Shown: positions 7,457 to 11,027 of the stretch, in pieces
How the letters are laid out: every line of letters begins with the position of its first letter
Position numbering within the stretch: the stretch's first letter is position 1
Source: Clostridia bacterium
GTDB lineage: Bacteria; Bacillota; Clostridia; Christensenellales; CAG-917
Reading direction: 5' to 3'
Length of the DNA stretch: 11,027 nt
Assembly: GCA_017500745.1 (NCBI GenBank)
Contig: JAFVYE010000110.1
Span: 1 to 11,027 of the forward strand
The notes under the pieces: model-generated
What the model was told of the DNA's origin: nothing
Databases searched by the model: none
What the model saw: the letters and a program-made list of their open reading frames with translations, nothing else
Position numbers and translations under genes: made by a program

Positions 7457-7515
7457 ATATGAGATTATACTCTATTTTTATGCGGTTGTCATCCCCAATT
7501 ACCACATTTGACAAC
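7448..7515. repeat. Three TGACAAC copies around the acyltransferase promoter
   Basis: On the minus strand ATGACAACC occurs twice as a perfect direct repeat, at 7492-7484 (overlapping the -35 element) and 7456-7448 (overlapping the start codon), 36 bases apart. A third copy, TGACAAC on the plus strand at 7509-7515, is inverted relative to these and forms a 7-bp inverted repeat with the -35 copy across 17 bases. Repeats placed over a -35 element and start codon could be regulator binding sites, but this is inference from layout alone. Confidence 0.4.
7464..7492 (-). promoter_or_regulatory. Promoter giving a leaderless acyltransferase mRNA
   Basis: Minus-strand -35 ATGACA (7492-7487), a 17-base spacer and a perfect -10 TATAAT (7469-7464). 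The expected start, six to eight bases past the -10, falls on A7458 or A7456, the latter being the first base of the ATG. The mRNA would therefore have no leader, or two bases at most, which agrees with the absence of a Shine-Dalgarno site. Confidence 0.65.
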
Positions 7516-7526
7516 TTTTCAATCTT

Positions 7527-8537
7527 TTAAGCAAAAATCTGGCGTATTACGTCTGCAACAATCTGGTTCAAATGATCAAAGTCCATGGCGTCAACGTAAT
7601 ACTTTTCAATGTCGTTGTGGACAGCCCTTGCAGATTGCAAGTGACCAACCGCACTGGCAACTTCCTCCTCCTCTCTCATTGCCGAATAGCCCACTTGATA
7701 TCTGTGCTCTCCCTCAAACTGAGTGAGGTCAATGATTCTGTCCGGTTGCACCGACCCCACGTCTTTCACAATGGCAAGGTCATGGACGACAATGCCCTCA
7801 AATGCGTCCCCAACAAATCCGTCATAGATTATGGTGTCTGGGGCACACTCTCTTGTCAGCTCGCCAAGGAACAAATGAACTGTCGCACTCTCTCCTTTGA
7901 GCAAGCAGACTTCCTTGCAGGCAAGATGATCACAAAAGCCCGTCACGCCATCAGCAGTCACAGCTTTTTGAAAGCGTTCATTGCCCGTCTTGCGCTGTCC
8001 GGCACATATGTTTTTCACCTTGATTTCTTCCAACACTCTTCTGGCATATAGGCGCATTTTTTTGATGTCAATCCCATGGATCAACGTTCTTTCAATTTGC
8101 TTATAATAGCAGAAAGCAATGTTTAAGTGTTCATATGCGGTTGCAAAACATCGTTTTTTGTCATCAACAAGTTTTTCAATGTGCTTTGCATATGGTGCCA
8201 TTTTGTGTCTGTCAACACAGTCAAGCAGGTTGACAATGCTCTCTTTGACCACAGGAATTTTGGGCTCTATTGCATGTGGTGAGGTGGCGTCAACCACCAC
8301 TCTTTCAAGCCCTTTCACATACACTCCGTCAAGGGATGCTGGGTCGCCGGAGCAGTGCCAGCACTCAATGTCATATCCTCTTTTGACACCCTCCTCTGCC
8401 ACCTTTTTCATCAAAGTGGACTTCCCTGTGCCCGGTCCTCCTTTGAGCAAAACAATGTCGTTCATATCCCTCAAAGCCCTGTCGTACAAGCTGACAAATC
8501 CCTTTGCCGTGTTGCTTCCAAGATAGTATCTCTCCAT
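7527..8537 (-). CDS. P-loop ATPase, PRK06851 type, probably sporulation-linked
   Basis: A 336-residue soluble protein with a perfect Walker A motif, GGPGTGKS at residues 33-40, preceded by a GSNTAKGF-type N-terminus. HCSGDPASLDG and DATSPHAIEPK segments follow. This combination matches what I recall of the PRK06851 family of spore-formers, which has two tandem ATPase-like halves. The second half is recognisable from about residue 210 (CLLKGESATVH, then FVGDAFEGIVV), but its P-loop has lost the Gly-Lys-Ser. The substrate and cellular role are unknown. I prefer ATG at 8537: GAGG ends five bases upstream, and the gap to the CATAGGATA element leaves room for a short leader. A GTG at 8543 would add two residues but would sit at the predicted transcript start. 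It diverges from dpaA, and both genes carry the same SigK-like -10 element, so a late mother-cell role is likely. The final codons run to TAA with no visible terminator before the acyltransferase promoter. Confidence 0.85.
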   Translation of the reverse strand: MERYYLGSNTAKGFVSLYDRALRDMNDIVLLKGGPGTGKSTLMKKVAEEGVKRGYDIECWHCSGDPASLDGVYVKGLERVVVDATSPHAIEPKIPVVKESIVNLLDCVDRHKMAPYAKHIEKLVDDKKRCFATAYEHLNIAFCYYKQIERTLIHGIDIKKMRLYARRVLEEIKVKNICAGQRKTGNERFQKAVTADGVTGFCDHLACKEVCLLKGESATVHLFLGELTRECAPDTIIYDGFVGDAFEGIVVHDLAIVKDVGSVQPDRIIDLTQFEGEHRYQVGYSAMREEEEVASAVGHLQSARAVHNDIEKYYVDAMDFDHLNQIVADVIRQIFA

Positions 8538-8550
8538 ATTCACCTCATTT

Positions 8551-8559
8551 TATCCTATG
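8551..8559 (-). promoter_or_regulatory. SigK-like -10 element of the ATPase gene
   Basis: CATAGGATA on the minus strand (8559-8551) matches the SigK -10 consensus CATANNNTA exactly. It is followed after 13 bases by the ATG at 8537, with GAGGTGA in between. The -35 is weak: I see CC rather than AC at the expected spacing, so the call rests on the -10, its geometry and its identity with the element on the opposite side. Confidence 0.55.
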
Positions 8560-8579
8560 AGTTTTGTCCCCTTCTGGCA

Positions 8580-8607
8580 ACAATGATTTGGCAATTTGCA
8601 TAGGATA
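8580..8607 (+). promoter_or_regulatory. SigK-like promoter of dpaA-dpaB
   Basis: AC at 8580-8581, a 17-base spacer and CATAGGATA at 8599-8607 match the SigK consensus (AC, 16-17 bases, CATANNNTA). Transcription would start near 8613, directly at the GGAGG ribosome site (8614-8618). SigK control is the established pattern for spoVF in Bacillus subtilis, which supports the call. Confidence 0.7.
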
Positions 8608-8622
8608 GGATATGGAGGAATT

Positions 8623-9336
8623 ATGGCGGAATTTGTTATATATCAAACGGATGAAAGGATGTTTTTTTTGCGAAATGAATTGGGGTTTGCCCCCTCAAAA
8701 CGCACTCATATATTTGCGCCAAACATAGTGCTTGGTGTCAAAAATCTTGACGGCGTTTTGGAGGGAGATGTTGTCATTGGAGGCAGATTGGATCAAGAGG
8801 CCTCGGCTCTTTTAAACTCTATGGACGTGGCCCATCACAACCTTCTTGATGACGAAATATTTCAAGCAGTCAACGCCCGACTGACCGCAGAAGGAGCCAT
8901 TGGCGTCATCTTGTCACGCTCCTTGATTTCCTTTGAGGATATGAATGCGCTCGTCATAGGATTTGGCCGCACAGGCAGTGCTATGGTGCGCATTTTGAGG
9001 GCTCTTGACGTGGGCAAACTGACAGTTGCAACAACTGCTTCAATTCGCCCTGCTCTTGCTTTTGCTGACGCTGTGGTGGGCACAAATGGCTTTGACTTCT
9101 CCCAATATGATTTGGTGATCAACACCGTGCCCGAAAGAATAATCGCCGACAATGAGGTGCTCACCTTCAAGGATCACGCCATATACGTTGACCTTGCGTC
9201 CAAGCCCGCTCTCAACCTTGACTTTGCCAAATATTTGGGGATTGACGCAGAGATTTATCCTGCTCTGCCCGCCAAAACCGCCCCAAAAAGTGCGGGGAAA
9301 GCCATTGCAGATTACGTGAGGAGGACGGTGCTATGA
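8623..9336 (+). CDS. dpaA: Dipicolinate synthase subunit A
   Basis: This 237-residue protein is the dehydrogenase-like subunit of dipicolinate synthase (also SpoVFA). With DpaB it converts the lysine-pathway intermediate dihydroxytetrahydrodipicolinate into dipicolinic acid in the mother cell; the product is loaded with calcium into the spore core. A Rossmann dinucleotide-binding loop GFGRTG lies at residues 113-118, after a TAEG segment at 88-91. NTVPERII, VDLASKPA and PALPAKTAPKSAGKAIADYV follow, as in Bacillus SpoVFA (INTIPS, LDLASRPG, APKTAGQILANVL). It is about 60 residues shorter than the Bacillus protein (297). The loss is in the N-terminal domain, where TDER replaces the usual GGDAR. 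The start at 8623 has GGAGG four bases upstream; an in-frame ATG at 8596 lies before the promoter -10. It overlaps dpaB by four bases (ATGA). Confidence 0.93.
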   Translation: MAEFVIYQTDERMFFLRNELGFAPSKRTHIFAPNIVLGVKNLDGVLEGDVVIGGRLDQEASALLNSMDVAHHNLLDDEIFQAVNARLTAEGAIGVILSRSLISFEDMNALVIGFGRTGSAMVRILRALDVGKLTVATTASIRPALAFADAVVGTNGFDFSQYDLVINTVPERIIADNEVLTFKDHAIYVDLASKPALNLDFAKYLGIDAEIYPALPAKTAPKSAGKAIADYVRRTVL

Positions 9337-9896
9337 AGATAGGTCTTGGTGTCACAGGGTCATTCTGCACCTTTCATAATCTCCTTGTCGCCCTTCAAGC
9401 TATGATTGAAGCCGGCCATGACGTCATCCCTGTTTTCAGCTTCAATGTAAGTGACCTTGACACCCGTTTTTTCAAGGCCAAGGACTTTGAGGGTGAGATT
9501 GTGCGCCTCACGGGCAAGCGCCCCATAAAGACCATTGTAGAGGCCGAGCCAATGGGCACGTCAAAAGGTGTTGACCTTATGCTTGTTGCACCTTGCACGG
9601 GCAATACGCTGTCCAAAATCGCCCACGGCATAACTGACACCCCCGTCACAATGGCGGTGAAAGCAACTCTAAGAAACAACAAGCCCGTTGTGCTGTCTGT
9701 CAGCTCAAATGATGCCTTGGGCGCAAATGCCCGAAACATAGGCGCCCTTCTCAACACAAAAAACTTGTTTTTTGTGCCATTTGGGCAGGACTCTCCCAAA
9801 GGCAAGCCAAACAGTTTGATTGCAGACACTTCTCTCATATTGCCCACCTGCGAAAAGGCCATTGAGGGCAAGCAAATACAACCAATTTTCTTGTAA
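9333..9896 (+). CDS. dpaB: Dipicolinate synthase subunit B (flavoprotein)
   Basis: This 187-residue protein is the flavoprotein-family subunit of dipicolinate synthase (also SpoVFB), acting with DpaA in the mother cell. The whole length aligns by eye with Bacillus SpoVFB (about 200 residues). The N-terminal GLGVTGSFCTFH resembles the Bacillus GFGLTGSHCTYE. FNVSDLDTRF, AEPMGTSKGVDLMLVAPCTGNTLSKIAHGI, KATLRNNKPVVL, SNDALGANARN and FVPFGQD follow in order, and it ends at the usual QPI region. Its start overlaps the dpaA stop as ATGA, with AGGAGG eight bases upstream, so the two subunits are translationally coupled. A hairpin and a terminator lie about 150-210 bases downstream. Confidence 0.94.
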   Translation: MKIGLGVTGSFCTFHNLLVALQAMIEAGHDVIPVFSFNVSDLDTRFFKAKDFEGEIVRLTGKRPIKTIVEAEPMGTSKGVDLMLVAPCTGNTLSKIAHGITDTPVTMAVKATLRNNKPVVLSVSSNDALGANARNIGALLNTKNLFFVPFGQDSPKGKPNSLIADTSLILPTCEKAIEGKQIQPIFL

Positions 9897-10046
9897 GCTT
9901 TGATGCTGTACCACAGCCGGAAACTCATCTTTCACTTGAAAGCCGGCAAATGACTTGGGTTATGCACAACCATGTCACAACATCAAACATACAACCATAG
10001 CACAGCACTACACAAACAACGTACAGTTGTATGAAAATTAGCCAAC
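9897..10046. other. Non-coding gap after dpaB
   Basis: No supportable gene in either direction. Positions 9916-9947 can form a bulged hairpin: outer GCCGG/CCGGC and inner CTTTC/GAAAG. It has no T-tract, so I do not call it a terminator. The rest is unremarkable, apart from loosely similar CATGGTTGT-like words on the minus strand. Confidence 0.5.
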
Positions 10047-10071
10047 GCCCTAAATCATGTTGATTTGGGGC
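10047..10071. other. 11-bp stem hairpin downstream of dpaB
   Basis: GCCCTAAATCA (10047-10057) pairs with TGATTTGGGGC (10061-10071) over 11 pairs with one G-T, closing on a TGT loop. It lies just before the terminator. It has no T-tract on the plus strand, so it may protect the dpa mRNA 3' end or assist termination. Confidence 0.6.
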
Positions 10072-10073
10072 AT

Positions 10074-10105
10074 AAAAAAATCCACTCTTACGAGTGGACT
10101 TTTTT
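10074..10105. terminator. Bidirectional rho-independent terminator
   Basis: TCCACTC (10081-10087) and GAGTGGA (10092-10098) form a 7-bp stem with a TTAC loop. A seven-base A run (10074-10080) lies on the left and a run of T (10100-10105) on the right. It can terminate both dpaA-dpaB (plus) and the small lipoprotein gene (minus), whose stop is 16 bases away. Confidence 0.88.
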
Positions 10106-10120
10106 AGGTTAATTCAGTTC

Positions 10121-10483
10121 TTATTTTGCATCTTTGACGCCTTGTTCTGTGCCAACGATGACAACTTTGCCTGAAAGTTCAACATGGTCACCTTCGCCGT
10201 CCATTGCTTCTGCAAATGCTTTTGCATCGTCTGCATTGTCAAATCCGACAACCATTACCATATCTGAATCCAAGAGATTGTTCAATTTGATGCCAACGAC
10301 AACCCATTTGACGCCTTCTGCGTCTGCTTCTTCTGCTGCGTCGTCACCGGTGAACTTTTCAACCATGTAGCCTGCTTTTTCAAGTTTCTTTGCATAGCTG
10401 TCTGCATTACATGCGACAAGGCAAATGCCGAGGATTGCAACGATACATACGATTGCGATGATGCTGATAACTTTTTTGTTCAT
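10121..10483 (-). CDS. Small lipoprotein of unknown function
   Basis: A 120-residue predicted lipoprotein. Residues 2-4 are basic or polar (Asn-Lys-Lys), followed by a hydrophobic core and a good lipobox LVA-Cys25, so it should be lipid-anchored outside the membrane. The mature part is about 95 residues, acidic (DDAAEEADAEG near 47-57), with two alternating hydrophobic stretches (VKWVVVGIKL and VMVVGFDN) separated by a short linker. It looks like a small alpha/beta fold. I do not recognise a named family, although short YAKKLEKAGY-type lipoproteins are familiar from Clostridia. The start is firm: GGAGG six bases upstream and a consensus-like SigA promoter. It is monocistronic and ends at a bidirectional terminator. 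Confidence 0.82.
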   Translation of the reverse strand: MNKKVISIIAIVCIVAILGICLVACNADSYAKKLEKAGYMVEKFTGDDAAEEADAEGVKWVVVGIKLNNLLDSDMVMVVGFDNADDAKAFAEAMDGEGDHVELSGKVVIVGTEQGVKDAK

Positions 10484-10519
10484 AGTATCCCTCCAAGGAT
10501 TTATTTTTAATATACATAT

Positions 10520-10548
10520 ATTTTAGCACTTTAACACACTAAAGTCAA
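10520..10548 (-). promoter_or_regulatory. SigA-like promoter of the small lipoprotein gene
   Basis: On the minus strand TTGACT (10548-10543), a spacer of exactly 17 bases and TAAAAT (10525-10520). Transcription would begin near 10513, leaving a leader of about 30 bases that includes the GGAGG site. Confidence 0.75.
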
Positions 10549-10582
10549 TAATAAAAATGATTTAATTGTTAATTTTTTTAAT

Positions 10583-10598
10583 GATTCTTGCAAGAATC
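10583..10598. repeat. Perfect 16-bp palindrome
   Basis: GATTCTTGCAAGAATC is an exact palindrome. It lies about 35 bases upstream of the -35 of the small lipoprotein promoter, a position compatible with an operator for a dimeric regulator. No T-tract or loop suggests a terminator. Confidence 0.6.
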
Positions 10599-10630
10599 TA
10601 CGTGATGATAGGATCACAAAAATAACAAAA

Positions 10631-10664
10631 AAAACAGCAGAGAACCTTTTAAAAGCCCTGTTTT
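10631..10664. other. A/T-flanked hairpin, possible second terminator
   Basis: AAAACAG (10631-10637) pairs with CTGTTTT (10658-10664), with an internal palindrome CTTTTAAAAG (10646-10655). On the minus strand it is followed by eight T, so it could act as a backup terminator for read-through from the rRNA operon. The low GC of the stem makes this uncertain. Confidence 0.4.
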
Positions 10665-10870
10665 TCACGTTTTTAAATAAAATACAAATTTTCCTTTGTT
10701 CGCAAAACAGACTACAACTTTGATCAACACAAAATGGCTGGTTACAACAGCAAACTGCACTATCAAAATATGGCTTTCAAGCAATCAACTGCGTTCAACT
10801 CAACGTCTGCAAAGTGCTTGTTGCATTCAACGTCAATAGACAGCTCAGAGATAGGCAAAAAAATGCAACA

Positions 10871-10894
10871 AAAAAACCACTCTGTTGAGTGGTT
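10871..10894 (-). terminator. Rho-independent terminator of the rRNA operon
   Basis: AACCACTC (10875-10882) and GAGTGGTT (10887-10894) form an 8-bp stem with a TGTT loop. On the minus strand the T-tract is formed by the A run at 10871-10876. It lies 12 bases past the 5S rRNA 3' end. Confidence 0.9.
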
Positions 10895-10906
10895 CTTTTG
10901 TTTGGA

Positions 10907-11024
<118 letters not shown>

Positions 11025-11027
11025 ATG

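Larger units (their letters stand above)
10549..10870. other. AT-rich non-coding spacer between rRNA operon end and lipoprotein gene
   Basis: About 320 bases without a supportable gene. It contains a perfect palindrome, a small GTGAT/ATCAC hairpin (10602-10616) and an A/T-flanked hairpin, listed where they merit an entry. The right part (about 10680-10860) shows no structure I can support, and no tRNA is visible on either strand. Confidence 0.6.

Noticed and set aside
8596..8622. Upstream in-frame ATG for dpaA at 8596
   Set aside because: It precedes the SigK-like -10 element and has no ribosome site; the ATG at 8623 has GGAGG at good spacing and matches the family N-terminus.
9916..9947. 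Bulged hairpin after dpaB as the dpa terminator
   Set aside because: No T-tract and an eight-base bulge. The hairpin with T-runs at 10074-10105 is a far better terminator.

Overview
The window looks like a chromosomal segment of an endospore-forming, Gram-positive Clostridia-like bacterium, possibly an uncultured gut lineage. The evidence is a dipicolinate synthase gene pair (dpaA/dpaB, also called spoVFA/spoVFB), strong GGAGG ribosome sites, canonical Firmicutes-type promoters, two lipobox lipoproteins and a 5S rRNA of ordinary bacterial type. I see no tRNA, CRISPR array, transposase or phage gene.

Layout from left to right. Positions 53-5626 (minus strand) hold a two-gene unit. First transcribed is a 1758-residue BspA-type leucine-rich-repeat surface lipoprotein with its own promoter. 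Twelve bases later comes a 94-residue ORF that looks like a hybrid of a DUF218/YdcF-type N-terminus and the C-terminal tail of butyrate kinase. Positions 5709-6052 are non-coding and contain an unusual array of small hairpins separated by the constant heptamer ATGAATT, in two inverted half-arrays. A strong terminator follows at 6044-6083, closing the next minus-strand gene, a lysophospholipid-type acyltransferase with a zinc ribbon (6122-7456). That gene appears to be transcribed from a promoter so close to its ATG that the mRNA would be leaderless.

Positions 7527-9896 are a sporulation block. A P-loop ATPase of the PRK06851 type (minus) and dpaA-dpaB (plus) diverge from an 85-bp gap. In that gap both genes carry the identical perfect SigK-like -10 element CATAGGATA, which suggests coordinated expression in the late mother cell. 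DpaA and DpaB together make dipicolinic acid for the spore core. The ATPase's role is unknown, but the shared promoter type ties it to the same stage.

Positions 9897-10120 end the dpa operon with an 11-bp hairpin and a bidirectional terminator. A 120-residue lipoprotein of unknown function (minus, good SigA-like promoter) follows. About 320 bp of AT-rich non-coding DNA with a perfect 16-bp palindrome comes next. The window closes with a 5S rRNA gene (minus) and its terminator, the distal end of an rRNA operon whose 23S and 16S genes would lie beyond the right edge.

The most unusual items are the ATGAATT hairpin array, the paired SigK-like promoters, the DUF218/butyrate-kinase hybrid ORF and the apparently leaderless acyltransferase mRNA.
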